A stretch of 64,000 bases of DNA from Trichostrongylus colubriformis (GCA_963978905.1 OZ022256.1:28607426-28671425), one strand, 5' to 3'; positions 34,601 to 45,257 are shown, counted from the first letter of the stretch. Notes: generated from the letters alone by a model not told the origin. Made by a program: numbers and translations.

Positions 34601-37600
34601 CACCGTCGACCATATGGCTACGTAACACCAGCCGGATGGGGGTCTACTACGTACAGCCGACTGTCAGGAGTCGCCCTAGCGGAGGCGACTTGTGGGAGCC
34701 AGGTATGATGCATGTATTGTTGTTATTGCGTAATAAATGTGTGTGTTATTTCTTCTGTTGTATGTTTACATGTTATTCATATGTCATACATCTATGTTGT
34801 GTCTTATCATGTTAGTGCTGGGGCAGGTTGTCAGTGACGTGACGTTCAGGGTTCGACAGTCCTCACGGTATAGGGAATAGGTCGGTAAGACCCTTAGGTC
34901 CCCAGGGTGGGTCCGCCCCGCCGGCCGTTGTGGCGGCCGCCGGGGTGTCTCCGGTGAGGGCGTCTGGGGGGCATCATCTACCATTGGGTGCCTTCTGGAC
35001 GCGAGAGGTTTGAGTGCGCTAGGACGATGCAACACGCGATGTCAAAAGGATGCCTTTGATCCGCGACATGGTGCATCGGGTCGAGAGATCGGACCCGCCT
35101 GCTCCCAAATTAAGACCCGGGAGCAGTAGGGGACGGCCTCTACCACGCGTCGCCTCCCACTCACCGGTGGAGACGTTGGTTGGTGGGCCCGTAGATAGGG
35201 GCCTCGGGCCAGGACCCGGGGTAGGCATCCACCCCTATCTTCTTTTGGGAACAGGTAAGACGGTGGGTACAGCGGATTCGGAACCGGGGTGCGAACTGGC
35301 GGGGCAGAAGTCGGGCATTAGTCCGGCAGGACTGTGGCAACCTGCCAGCTACTGCCCAGCCCGGGAGACTTCTAGCCCTTAGACCAGGATACCCGGAGGG
35401 ATACGGAATCGACGGGCAAGGTAGTCTGCAATACCCTTTGCGGGATATCCCCTGTCGTTTTAGGGGGCGTCAAAGGGTAATCCTTTCGGGAAAATATCCC
35501 CTTAGGGGGCATTAAAGGACAGCAGGCTCCCTCGCACGCCGGTTGGGTATCCGTCCGGTCCGTGATGTACTCAGCGCCTAGCTAAAAGGGTTCACCACCA
35601 ACCTTCGCCGACCTTTCCTGGTAAGCTGACAACCTGAGGAGGGGTGCAGTACGGCATACTTCACAACAGGTAAGTCCAGTAGTATTTAACAGTGTATATT
35701 TCTTTTCTTGTAATTCATTCTTTGTAGTCTCCTCTGTAGTAATTTTCCCTTTCTGTCTGTTTAAACTCTTATTTTTTTCCTCCTCTGTAGGCTTCTCTTC
35801 CTTTACGTAGTAACTACTTTACTATCCTCTTTTGCATGCCCTTTTCCTCCTAAAGCACATTTATCACTCAATTATTCCGTTATTCGATTTCCGTTCCGCT
35901 AGTTATTACGTTACCTCGCTTTTTCGCGATCGATAGGCTAAAGTCGACGGTTTCCCACGTTGGACGAATCGATATCGCTACGTCGAGCCACTTTCCCAGG
36001 CTCGCGGAGCTATCGATTACAGTCCGAGGTGTGAAAGCGGGCGCTTTCTCACGCTCGATCTCGGGAACGCGAGGAAATAGTGCATGCCAGACAAAGCGTC
36101 GTTTGCGCACGCTGAGCACATTACGAAATAGTATGTGGCAGACAGTGTGCGCGGGCTATTACGTCATGTGAATGGTACAGTGAGCTCAGCTTGTAACCAT
36201 CTTTGTATTCGAAGCTGACTGCTGACTGTTTATTCACATATTCGTCTCTATGGAAGAATTCCATAAGCAGGAATTCACGAGAGCCTCCAAACGATTGCAG
36301 AACGCGATCGATAACATCGACCGCGCGCTGTTGGAAGATCTTGAGTTGGATGGCAACTCGGAAGAGGTAAGTTCTCGAGTGAAAGCTCGTTATAAGTCCT
36401 TACTCACCTCTCATATTACGTTATCGCGTGAATTAGATTTATCACGTCGTACTCGGGTTTTAGCAATGGAAAGACTATCTTCACTGGAGGATGAGGAAAG
36501 GAGTCGTGCACTCATCAGCGACTTTCAAACCTATTGGACAATCAGTGGGGGAGAAGCTGCTGAGGGCGCGATCAACGACCTCATGGTTCAGCTGGAGGTA
36601 GCAATGAAGTTGTTACCCCAGAACGACCTGAACACTTCGGTGCCTACTCCCGTTCGCTCGGATGCGCCTACGGGAGTAGGACCTATTACGTCGCCTCACA
36701 CTTGCATGAAATCTTGTTCACAGGAGGATTCCCTCCCGGAACAAGAGAAGCAAGGTGTAGGTGGTAGTAGTACGTCGGAAGGAATCACCCAGCCGGCTAT
36801 GGGACCAACCAGTCCTAGGGGCAGACCGAGGATTCCTTTCAATAATACGTCAAGGGGACTTACCGCACCGCAAGAGGTGGTACGTCTTCCCAAGGTTGAT
36901 CTCCCCGAATTTACTGGTGACATTGCAAAGTTCGGAGAATTCTGGGATGTTTTTGATTCGGCGGTTCATTCTAACCGTCATATTCCACCTATAGTCAAAT
37001 TCCATTGTCTTAGGAGTTCTCTTAAAAGCGATGCATTGTCCCTAGTAGCGGGCTACGAGATCACAGATGCTAACTATGAGTTAGCAGTTAATACGTTACG
37101 CGAAACTTATTTTCGCCTTACGTTCATGCGAGAGCAGATGAGTTGTAGGCTGGTGGAGTATCCTAAAGCTTCCTCATCAGCTATCTCGCAACGCATTACA
37201 TTGGCACAGATCAAGTCCATTTGGCTTCAGTTGAAGAAGCTGGGTGAACAAGATAACAATGTCTTTGCAATGCGCATAATACGGGATAAGTTCCCTTTAA
37301 GGACGCTAGAGCAGGTAGATCGTCTAGAGGCACAGGAGGCCGCTACGTGGGGGATATCCCGACTCCTCGATGTCCTGGATTTCTTCATTGAGGCGTTCGA
37401 GGCAGCTGAGAATTCCACCCAACGTAGAGACACACAGCTTCAGACGCTGGCACTACGATCAAACTCTAGTTCTCCTTCAAGGGAATCTTCAACTAGTACG
37501 TCTTGTCGGGGACGCTTGAGCCGATCTTTATCGCGCTCCCGTCGAAGCGATTTTCGTTGCGAAGTTCGATGTGCATTTTGTTGTTCGTCACAACACCGCA

Positions 37601-40600
37601 CTTATCAATGCGATGTTGCGATGAATATTCAAGCACGTCGACGAATCGTGCAGGACTACCGACTGTGCTATCGCTGTCTTTCCAGTTATCATTTAGTTAA
37701 CGAGTGTGAGCGATCACCTTGTCCCATCTGTCAGGGTAATCATCACAAGTTGCTATGCTGGAGAGCAGCGAAATACCTTTACCGCGCGCGCCGTAGTCGA
37801 TCGCCAAGTCGATCATCTCGGTCGTCTAGCGGAGATAGAGACGAGCACCGTTGTCAGTTTTCCTCTCTTGGAAGAGGACGTACTCTAGGCAGGTGCAAAT
37901 CCCTTTCTCCTCGACGCACGGAGTACGCACGTGAAGGTAGGCAATCACACTCGGTAAGATCCGGCCATAATACGTCCCAAAATTACGTCGAAGCTATTCC
38001 GTTCGGACCGCAGTGAGTCTATCCTCTCCTTTCTTCTTTTCCCTCTTGTATTAATTGTTTTACTCTCTTTATCTAGTTGCTCACTCCTTTCTTGTAACCA
38101 GGGTTGTAATCAAACCATTTCACCTTAATGCCGTAGTTTTTATAGCGGTTATTTTATTCATTGCCATCATAGTAGTCAATTTGCTAGTTATTTTCGTAGT
38201 AGTTCTCTTGCTATCTCTCTTTTTAGTAGTTTCATCAAGTAGTTTTAGTAGTTTCGTGTCGGTTTTCTCGGTCGGACGTTATTCGTCCACTCCAGGCAAT
38301 TTTTCCTCATAACGTATTACTTTCTTTCTCCCACTTCATCATCTACTATTGTTCTATCCCTAGGTTAGACTCATGGCGCATCTTTTTCTATTACGTTGGC
38401 TGCGGCGATGAAGTTCTTCTCGCGTTCCGCAGATTCATGGCAAGGAGAGGCACTCCTGACTATATCGTCAGTGATAGTGCTCTTACCTTCAGATGATTCG
38501 GCGGTACACGATTTCACTACGCAAAACGCACTCCGATGATAGTTCATGGCACCCTCTCCTTCATGGAAGGGAAGTTTTATGACCGACTAATCGGAGTGGT
38601 TAAGCGCAGTTGGAAGAAGACTTTTCATCGTAATACGTAAGAGATACGCAACTTCGAAACTCTTTTCATAGAGATCGAAGCGTATCTCAATACAAGGCCA
38701 TTGACCACGGCCAACATGGAGGCAACGGGTAAGGTCCGTGCATTAAGACCTGTGGACCTTGTTTCGCAGTTTTACCTAAGTTACCTTTCACCTCCATGTA
38801 GACCGCGATCAGAGGACTTGTAATAGTACGTTTTTTAGCGATTCGAATGTTAAGCAATATCTCAAAGCTCAACACGAATTGCTAACCACTGCGTTGCAGT
38901 AGGGACGGAAGGATCCTCGAAGATCGGAGGACGCCCAGTTGCTTTCTCCGACACGGCTCCAGCCGCCCCGAGCTGTGAAGAGAGTTAAATAACGATGAGT
39001 CCATTTTTTCTCCACGTTTTGCTAGTATTAGTCGTTGCCCTTTCTTTTATGTAGTTGTTCGTTAATCTTATGTAGTTAAAATTGCAATTACACCATTTTG
39101 CCTAGACGTAATAGTCGCTTTTACAACAGTTGCTTCATTCGTTGTTGCCCTACGTAGCTATTTTGTCAGTCATTTTCCTGGTAGTCTCTCCATTAAATCG
39201 CCTCTTTAGTTCACTATTTCTCTCATTATCACTTTTCTTGTTGGACGCTATTCGTCCACAACTAGCGAAATTTTTCCCCCGTAGTATGTAGTCTTCTCTT
39301 TTTCTCCTCTTGCTATCTTTCATCCACTTATTCCTAGGTCGGACTCATTGTGTATTTATCCTCTTCGTAATACGTTGCTTGCGTCAATTACACCACTTCT
39401 GGTGCAATTCACGCCAAGCACACGTAATATGATAGTAGAGGAATTTTGTAATTGGGGGGTATACGGGCACTCAGCTACAGTACCACGGGTGTCGCCTCGG
39501 AACCCGCATGGTTAGTTAACCGTGTAAGTACACCAGGCAGATAGCCGTACAATATTGATCGATACGATCAGGTTATGTAGCTTGGGTTCTTGTGTGCTCT
39601 TATTTACTTAATCCCTTTCTATCATATTAATACGTTCCATTTGCAGTGTGTTATATTCTTACTAATCGGTACTCTAACTATGGCGTAAGTTGGGACGTCG
39701 AACTTCAAGAAGTTCGCTTTTGGGAAGTCACCGAAGTCCACAGCTTCCGCCACACCTGCAAATGCTACTACGGATCAGCGGGTAAGTTCTTTACCTAATG
39801 ATCGTTCATCGTCGGTTATTATTGCGTTTGTTGCCAAGTTATCGTATGTATTTCCGGCTCCGTAGTCCAATGTGGATATTTTTCCCTCTGCACCTCCGAG
39901 GCAGGGAGAGATGACCGCTCGAGATTCGGAACGAGATACAAACGATACCAATGTTGTTCGTTCGATTGCTGGTATAGCTCCGCAAAAACATCAGCTGGAG
40001 GACCAGCCGTCGAGCGCACAGCAGCTTGGCAAGCTGCAGACAGGGAAAATTGTCTGGTTGCTGCAGAACGATACTATGTCTCGTTCACAAGAGCGCAGCC
40101 AGACTATCCCTCCTGCAGAATCGTCATCGGCAGAGGCTGTTGACATGGAAGTCGACATGCCTATGACCGCTATTACGTCCGAAGGGGTCGCAACATCATG
40201 ACAACCTCCTGATGTTCCCTCTCTCGGTAATACATCTCAAGGCTATTTTTGCACCTTTCGGTAAGCCACGAGCTAACGAGCATCAGGCCCAAAGGCCGAA
40301 GGAAGGTGGACCAATAGTCATTAATACGTGTCCATATCTCCCAGGATGTTGCGCTACTCGAACTCACGCTCGATTCGCGCAAGCTCACCGTTAGGGAGTA
40401 TAAGGAGTTAAGAGAGTTTCGCGATGAGTTATTTCTTTTGTTGGGTTTTTAGTTTCCTATGTATGTAATAGTTTTAGCACATTGTATCATTGTAGTCCAA
40501 AACCATTCACATCATTTTGCCATAACTCTTTTCATTTTGTTGTTCGCAATTTTCTCAGTGTTAGAGTTGCGTCATTCATGACCAATTCGCTACACTGTCC

Positions 40601-43600
40601 TTTTCTTCCTCCTTTAAATAACTCATCGTGGATTCTCTGAGTAGTACGTTTTCCGTGCGTGCAGACCACGCATTGTCTGCGGCTGCAGACCCCGATCGCA
40701 TGTGCGCTTGAGGGTTGTCACTTTTGGTCAACTAGTTGTCACCTCAGGGGCATCCATTATGCCATTCCGAAGGAAGACAACCGCACAATCGATCGATTTG
40801 GTATGCCAGTCGTAGACTTAATACGTCATACTTGCCTAGCATTCTCCCCTCATGCCAGACAAGTAAGTACGTTGGTCTTCGAGGAATTCGCTCCCGAGAA
40901 GACCACTGCCGTTCCCAGCAACATTCCCCCAGCGCAAAATTGTTAAACAGTGCTTTTCCTTTGTTTGCTTTTCTGCCATGTAGTTTGCTTTCGGTAGTTT
41001 AACCCCATGGTTCGCGAGCGGCCCATCTTCGGCTGAGATGGGAGGCTGGATCCCCTCCGGGATCCAGATCCAGCAGGCGGCGTCTGCGAGCGAGCCGACA
41101 CAGTTGCTCAGGGAATGGTTATTGCGTAGCCGGGTGGCAGCAGATCCTCACGATTTAGAGGGGAGGCGCTATGCCACAACGGCTTTTAATGCGTTGTGGG
41201 TATTAGTCCAATCCCCACTAATGCGTGCGGGTAACAGCAGTTCCCCGCTAATACGTGCGCGCAGGTAAGCAACCACAGGTAAGTTAACATCTTTTTTCTC
41301 TACTTGGTTGGTTTCTTATGTCTGTGCTTTTACGTCGTAGCTGTTTAAGCATACCTTCGGGTATGCGCCCCCACTGTTTTTTCAGGTGCCGTCATACAAT
41401 CCACTCCAAGATGGGCAAGTGGGGCCAGACAAGGTCGACGTCGTTGGTCGGTGGCGTCGATGGAGTCTGGTTGTCGGACTGGTTGGTGGACGCTGACGAG
41501 CATGGCGGATTCGCTGGTCGATGATGCTATTCTCCGATGCGTCGTGGTTCGAGGTCCGACGGTGTGGCGGTGTTGACGATGTGACGTGGTGGTGACGTTC
41601 GTTGCGGTGCTGGCGGTGTGGTGTGTTGAGGCGATGGCGGTGTTGGTGGAAGATCAAGTGCTGGCAGTGTGACGACGTCTGTTGGTGTGAAGTCAAGTTG
41701 GTCGGTGACAGTGTTGGCGGCGAATTATGATGACAACTATTCGACGTTTCCTGTCTTCCTTCCTTTTTGAGGTGGCCCTTAAGGCGCCTCGTGTGCAGTC
41801 ATTTTTTTTGGAGTTGCCCTTAAGGCGCTCCCACTGTTGTTTTTTGAGTGGCCCTTAAGGCGCTCTTTGTTGTCATTCATTTTTCGCTGTGGGGTTTTAT
41901 AGTACGTAGGATTGCCTCGTGATGTTGTCTCTCTTTTTCTGGATGCCCTTAAGGCTCCATGTGTTCCTCTTTTTTTCGGGTGCCCTTAAGGCCCCTTGTG
42001 TTTTCAATAGTTTGAGAGTCATGTCATGCAGGTGTTTAATGCGTTATTTTTGGTCGGTCACCCTTAAGGTGCCGGCTTGTATCATACTCTGAGTGAGCGG
42101 GGTAGTAGGTCGCCTGTAGGTAGGAAGGTGTGAAGGGAGTCGACCTGGCAGTCGCCTTAGGGTGTTTTTCTAAGGTGGCCTTAAATCTGGGTGCCGGTGC
42201 TTTATCATACGCTGGGGGCATCGTCGTCCCGGCCTCCCCGTGGGCACTTCTTCGCTCGCCTTGGGAGTGTCGCGGATCGCCGCGACGATGGCCTTGGGGG
42301 CACCGCGCTCCCCGGCCCGTCCGCGCTGCGGCGCCGCTTGTCGCGTCATGCGACACGCGGTGGCTCCGCCCTCTGTGGTCGAAGCCGGTATATAAGGGCC
42401 GGCTGCCAACTGCCGGTCGGTTTTCACCGGGCAACGCCATGATGCTACCCGGGATCCAGGGGTGCCGTCGCACTCTTGGCTCACGAGTAGCGGAGCGCTG
42501 GCACATGAGTTGGCCGGTGTCCACCCCAGCTCCCCGACTGGGAGCAGCCGTGTGTTCAGATCCCCAGGAAGGCACCGTCGACCATATGGCTACGTAACAC
42601 CAGCCGGATGGGGGTCTACTACGTACAGCCGACTGTCAGGAGTCGCCCTAGCGGAGGCGACTTGTGGGAGCCAGGTATGATGCATGTATTGTTGTTATTG
42701 CGTAATAAATGTGTGTGTTATTTCTTCTGTTGTATGTTTACATGTTATTCATATGTCATACATCTATGTTGTGTCTTATCATGTTAGTGCTGGGGCAGGT
42801 TGTCAGTGACGTGACGTTCAGGGTTCGACAGTCCTCACGGTATAGGGAATAGGTCGGTAAGACCCTTAGGTCCCCAGGGTGGGTCCGCCCCGCCGGCCGT
42901 TGTGGCGGCCGCCGGGGTGTCTCCGGTGAGGGCGTCTGGGGGGCATCATCTACCATTGGGTGCCTTCTGGACGCGAGAGGTTTGAGTGCGCTAGGACGAT
43001 GCAACACGCGATGTCAAAAGGATGCCTTTGATCCGCGACACCATTGTCAATTCGCACGCAAGGGAAATGAGGGGAGCTACTACCTTCTCGAGGCCTGAAC
43101 CATTTGAAGGCACCGGGAGGGGTGAGGAGAAAGTGAGCATTGGGAATGCATGTTCTCTCGTAACAGACCTTCCACTTCAGAAGAGGTGCTGTGTAGCGAA
43201 AGTCACATTGGACTAGCGCGGTAAGTCCTATCAAGATGCTACAGCACGGCATGCCGTTCTGCAGTTCAGAAGCCAGGCGAGTTGTCGGCGAGGGCTGGAC
43301 AACCTTTGCGGCCGGCTGACATAGCCTCTCCGCCCGTCTGCAGTCTACCCCTGGTAAGTGACGCGGAGCGCGAAAAAGGGAAGAGTTTTCGAGTTATTAT
43401 TTTTTGTCATTTTCCCGTCTTATCTCGCTCCTTCTCCACTGTTATATTGCTGACCACCCATACTTTCATATTCCACAATCTGCCAAATTTACTCCTTACG
43501 GTGTTTTGAAAAGCAGTGATAGGGGTAATTCGGGCCGAATATGGAGGGATCATCAAATATGAAGGTCGAGGTGCTCAATAGTAGGGAAGTGAAGAACAAC

Positions 43601-45257
43601 CGAATGAAACGGTCAAAAACCCGAGAAATAATACCCTCTTCCAGCAGTTTATTCTCAGAAAGAGCGGGTTGCTGAAAAAAAGGGGCAGGCTGCCCTGAAA
43701 CAAGTGGCAGCTGTCGAAGAAGACGGCTCCCATAAAGCCCGGAGGCACTCCTTCTCACCGGATATTTCGCCACACATAGTCTTTTTAGGCCCCTAAATTT
43801 CATTGGCGTGACCCACTTTAGGAGTTCCCATTACTCTCATTACTCATGTCACTGTCTTTAAGGTGTCATGACGCATATCTATTAAAAGCCTAACTAGACT
43901 AGTGTGTTGTGATAAGTGATGCTGAAGATTATGACGTAAGTGAATTGGCTACTCGAGCAAGCTCCACAAAAAGCTATCTTCCGGACGCAATTGAGTGGTC
44001 AATTCCTGAAACAACTACCCTGAACTGCACCTTAACGCGCACACATTCTGTCATACAGCAAGCTAAATCCTGGTGAAATATACACACCCTTTCCTCTTAG
44101 TGCCGAATTTACTGTTCTGCTCTTAACTTTGACAACTACTCTGTCAGTATACCCTGTACATTGTGGTGACTCACCAGATTACAGTCGAATTTGTCCAATC
44201 GCCAGTCGTCGTTAACAATCATCTTAGTACTAGGATTATCAACGGGGAACGGCACAAGTCGAGCATTAGTGTCCTTGTCCGAGCTGATATAGAAAAATCA
44301 AATAAAGGACGATATCTTTCGCAGATAATTAATCCTAATTTTCAGCAGATGTTACTGATAAGGTATTAGAAGACTAGAGGGTAAAAAGGCAGTCAAAAAT
44401 TTTCACAGACTAACATAAGCCCGAGCCATCGATAGAGCTGTGCTCAGACCTCGACGTCTTCTTCTTTTGCGTGAATATGAGAATGACTACAAAACATCGA
44501 TGCTACCCAGGAGCTACTCTTCAATTGGTTGAAACTCTTTCTAATGTTACATTCATTAGGCTTATCTCCACGGTACCAAAAAGAGCAGCAGGCAGCATAC
44601 AAGTTGCTTAGCTAAGGACTTGTTAAGCGCTAGTTTAGAATAATCATAGCCACTCGAAAAAATGATTTGTCAACCCTTTAAACTTGTTTAATTAACCAGT
44701 CGTGATGAATGGTTATCGTAAACCAATGCTGCTAAAAGTAGATCTATAGCTGTCAACCCGTAGGAACTCCTACGATGCAACGATAAGTACGTCTGCAGGT
44801 TCGAATCTTTAAAATAGAGTAGGCCCGAAAGACATACCTTTCGAACGCGAAAGACCCAGAGTATTTAGAGATCGAAAGGACAATTTGTTTTGCAACGTCT
44901 CGCTCGTCTTCATCATCTGAAAAGAATACCTTCAAACCACAAGAAAGGCCTGCATTATACGAAGTAGCTGGACATCCACAGGTATGCTCAGCAAGTACGA
45001 TTAAACAAGGAAAGAGGGTATCTCACCCAGAGAGGCGAATATGTCAGTGCGTGTTTTCTTGACAGCAGGATTCGATGCTTTCTGATCTTGTCGTGCCTTT
45101 TTTCCTTTCCGCGCACGTTCACATCCATAAGGAGCCCAATCGACCGGTAACCCATTTGAGGCAACCATGACATTGTCATCGCAGTCAACTTTCAATGTTT
45201 TCCATCCATCTGCAAATCCATGAATTTGAGGGTTTGGTTTATATTTTAACACCGAGA
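31683..45257 (-). CDS. 3' six exons of an unrecognised host protein
   Basis: On the - strand the exons are 45257-45027, 44916-44838, 33942-33723, 32995-32903, 31940-31819 and 31755-31683. All five joins keep one frame, split codons included, and the last exon ends at TAA. Acceptors are TTTTCAG-like and donors are GTGAGA, GTATGT, GTTTGT, GTACGA and GTAAGC. The deduced part is about 271 aa. First comes a basic stretch (RARKGKKARQDQK), then an acidic DDEDERD. A Cys-containing middle (MPFCGVAIRSRLCYTEMC) leads to 'DWPAHRLRFF', a basic KRRERKHE and a C-terminus ending SAASEIIC. The basic and acidic patches suggest a nuclear or cytosolic protein, but I recognise no family. The start lies beyond 45257. 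The 10.9-kb intron contains the LTR element 34296-43040. Confidence 0.7.
33663..33732. repeat. 35-bp perfect tandem duplication over a splice donor
   Basis: Two exact 35-bp units (33663-33697, 33698-33732). Read on the - strand, each carries the end of the exon (CTCTAGAG), the donor GTTTGT and a TTTTTCAG acceptor-like run, so the donor of the exon 33942-33723 exists twice. Confidence 0.9.
34296..35068 (+). repeat. 5' LTR
   Basis: It holds TATATAAG (34417-34424) and AATAAA (34732-34737). A strong GC hairpin (CCGGCGG ... CCGCCGG type) lies at 34917-34944. The 11-bp terminal inverted repeat is perfect. Short ORFs inside are not genes; they recur in the other LTR only because the sequence is duplicated. 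Confidence 0.93.
35069..35086 (+). other. Primer binding site, tRNA-Gly type
   Basis: TGGTGCATCGG directly follows the LTR. It is complementary to a tRNA 3' end of the form CCGATGC-A-CCA. That matches tRNA-Gly whose 5' strand is GCATCGG. Confidence 0.75.
35087..36249 (+). other. Element leader, GC-rich then AT-rich
   Basis: There is no protein of known type in this 1.2 kb. A strong donor-like site CAGGTAAGT at about 35668 suggests that the element RNA could be spliced before gag. A near-repeat of TATCCCCT..AGGGGGC occurs at 35447-35515. Confidence 0.5.
36250..38016 (+). CDS. gag: BEL/Pao-type Gag polyprotein, 588 aa, intact
   Basis: The frame is uninterrupted from ATG 36250 to TGA 38014. 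Residues 1-110 are a charged, helical N-terminal region, followed by a Ser/Pro/Gly-rich linker to about 210. From about 212 (LPKVDLPEFTGD) to about 395 lies the DUF1759-type domain of BEL/Pao Gag, with 'FWDVFDSAVH' and 'KFHCLRSSLKSDA' blocks. After a Ser/Arg stretch, residues 440-507 hold a zinc-knuckle array (CAFCCSSQHRTYQC, LCYRCLSSYHLVNEC, CPICQGNHHKLLC). The tail is Arg/Ser-rich. Such a protein packages element RNA into virus-like particles in the cytoplasm. Protease and reverse transcriptase normally follow; here they do not. Thr codons are mostly ACG, part of the element-wide TACGT bias. Confidence 0.9.
   Translation: MEEFHKQEFTRASKRLQNAIDNIDRALLEDLELDGNSEEVSSRVKARYKSLLTSHITLSRELDLSRRTRVLAMERLSSLEDEERSRALISDFQTYWTISGGEAAEGAINDLMVQLEVAMKLLPQNDLNTSVPTPVRSDAPTGVGPITSPHTCMKSCSQEDSLPEQEKQGVGGSSTSEGITQPAMGPTSPRGRPRIPFNNTSRGLTAPQEVVRLPKVDLPEFTGDIAKFGEFWDVFDSAVHSNRHIPPIVKFHCLRSSLKSDALSLVAGYEITDANYELAVNTLRETYFRLTFMREQMSCRLVEYPKASSSAISQRITLAQIKSIWLQLKKLGEQDNNVFAMRIIRDKFPLRTLEQVDRLEAQEAATWGISRLLDVLDFFIEAFEAAENSTQRRDTQLQTLALRSNSSSPSRESSTSTSCRGRLSRSLSRSRRSDFRCEVRCAFCCSSQHRTYQCDVAMNIQARRRIVQDYRLCYRCLSSYHLVNECERSPCPICQGNHHKLLCWRAAKYLYRARRSRSPSRSSRSSSGDRDEHRCQFSSLGRGRTLGRCKSLSPRRTEYAREGRQSHSVRSGHNTSQNYVEAIPFGPQ
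38395..38825 (+). pseudogene. Integrase remnant of a BEL/Pao pol gene
   Basis: The frames keep 'FRRFMARRGTPDYIVSDSAL' (core region around the second catalytic Asp). After a short gap comes 'FYDRLIGVVKRSWKK', where the family usually has the catalytic Glu (YERLIG) and here has Asp. 'EAYLNTRPLT' and 'LRPVDLV' follow. At least one TAA lies inside, and most of the core between the two blocks is missing. Protease, reverse transcriptase and RNase H are absent between gag and this scrap, with only 0.38 kb left. Confidence 0.8.
39680..40452 (+). pseudogene. Second degenerate ORF of the element, unknown family
   Basis: From ATG 39680 one frame runs to TGA 40199 with two internal stops (TAA at codon 3, TAG near 39864). 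It reads as a Ser/Ala/Glu-rich, acidic polypeptide (SSSAEAVDMEVDMPMTAI). Beyond it, 40288-40452 in another frame gives a hydrophilic helical end (QDVALLELTLDSRKLTVREY) with one TAG. It matches nothing I know. It could be a captured gene or a degraded accessory Gag-like protein. Confidence 0.5.
40659..41268 (+). other. Further coding-like fragments in the element
   Basis: The frame 40659-40946 reads 'IPKEDNRTIDRFGMPVVDL' and ends at a stop after 95 codons. The frame 41038-41268 ends at a good donor (CAGGTAAGC at 41264). Neither is recognised. They may be pieces of the same lost gene. Confidence 0.35.
41390..41760. repeat. GGTGGCGGTGTTG-rich low-complexity tract
   Basis: The + strand is packed with GTGTTGGTGG / GGCGGTGTTG units of irregular spacing. 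The opposite-strand open frame is His/Arg/Thr-rich because of this and is not a gene. Confidence 0.6.
41775..42069. promoter_or_regulatory. Six spaced CCCTTAAGG motifs before the 3' LTR
   Basis: GCCCTTAAGGC or a close variant occurs at 41775, 41816, 41851, 41945, 41982 and 42060. CCTTAAGG is palindromic. T-rich spacers of 35-94 bases separate the copies. The spacing and palindrome suggest binding sites or an RNA element, but the function is unknown. Confidence 0.6.
42268..43040 (+). repeat. 3' LTR
   Basis: This is the direct repeat of 34296-35068, with one difference seen (42528). TATATAAG is at 42389-42396 and AATAAA at 42704-42709. CCATT follows. Confidence 0.93.
43066..43800. repeat. R1 fold-back repeat, copy 3
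   Basis: The left arm, about 43066-43540, matches 8566-9060. The right arm, about 43540-43800, is a diverged inverted copy: the complement of GAGCACCTCGACCTTCATAT matches GACCACCCATACTTTCATAT. The family is therefore a long hairpin-forming element. A partial arm is also visible at about 48530-48700. Confidence 0.62.
43801..44830. other. Intronic sequence of the minus-strand gene
   Basis: This is the remainder of the 10.9-kb intron beyond the retroelement. No exon or element was recognised. Confidence 0.4.

Larger units (their letters stand above)
34296..43040 (+). mobile_element. Non-autonomous BEL/Pao LTR retrotransposon with intact gag (8.7 kb)
   Basis: Two 773-bp LTRs (34296-35068, 42268-43040) begin TGTCGCGGATC and end GATCCGCGACA. 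By eye they differ at one base (34556 T, 42528 A). CCATT flanks both ends (34291-34295 and 43041-43045), a 5-bp target duplication. A tRNA-Gly primer site follows the 5' LTR, then a 1.2-kb leader and a 588-aa gag. The pol region has shrunk to an integrase scrap, and a second degenerate ORF and a spaced CCTTAAGG cluster follow. Near-identical LTRs mean a very recent insertion, so enzymes must have come from a relative. It lies antisense in an intron of the - strand host gene. Confidence 0.92.

Noticed and set aside
34272..34708. Overlapping ORFs on both strands in the LTR, repeated at 42191-42680 with nearly the same protein
   Set aside because: The repetition comes from LTR duplication. The ORFs are open on both strands because of GC-rich sequence and have no family resemblance.
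36250..38016. Long ORF considered as a host gene
   Set aside because: It has BEL/Pao Gag domain order and zinc knuckles and lies between LTRs with a target duplication, so it belongs to the retroelement.
41382..41696. His/Arg/Thr-rich ORF on the minus strand
   Set aside because: It is created by the GGTGGCGGTGTTG low-complexity tract, with no coding evidence.
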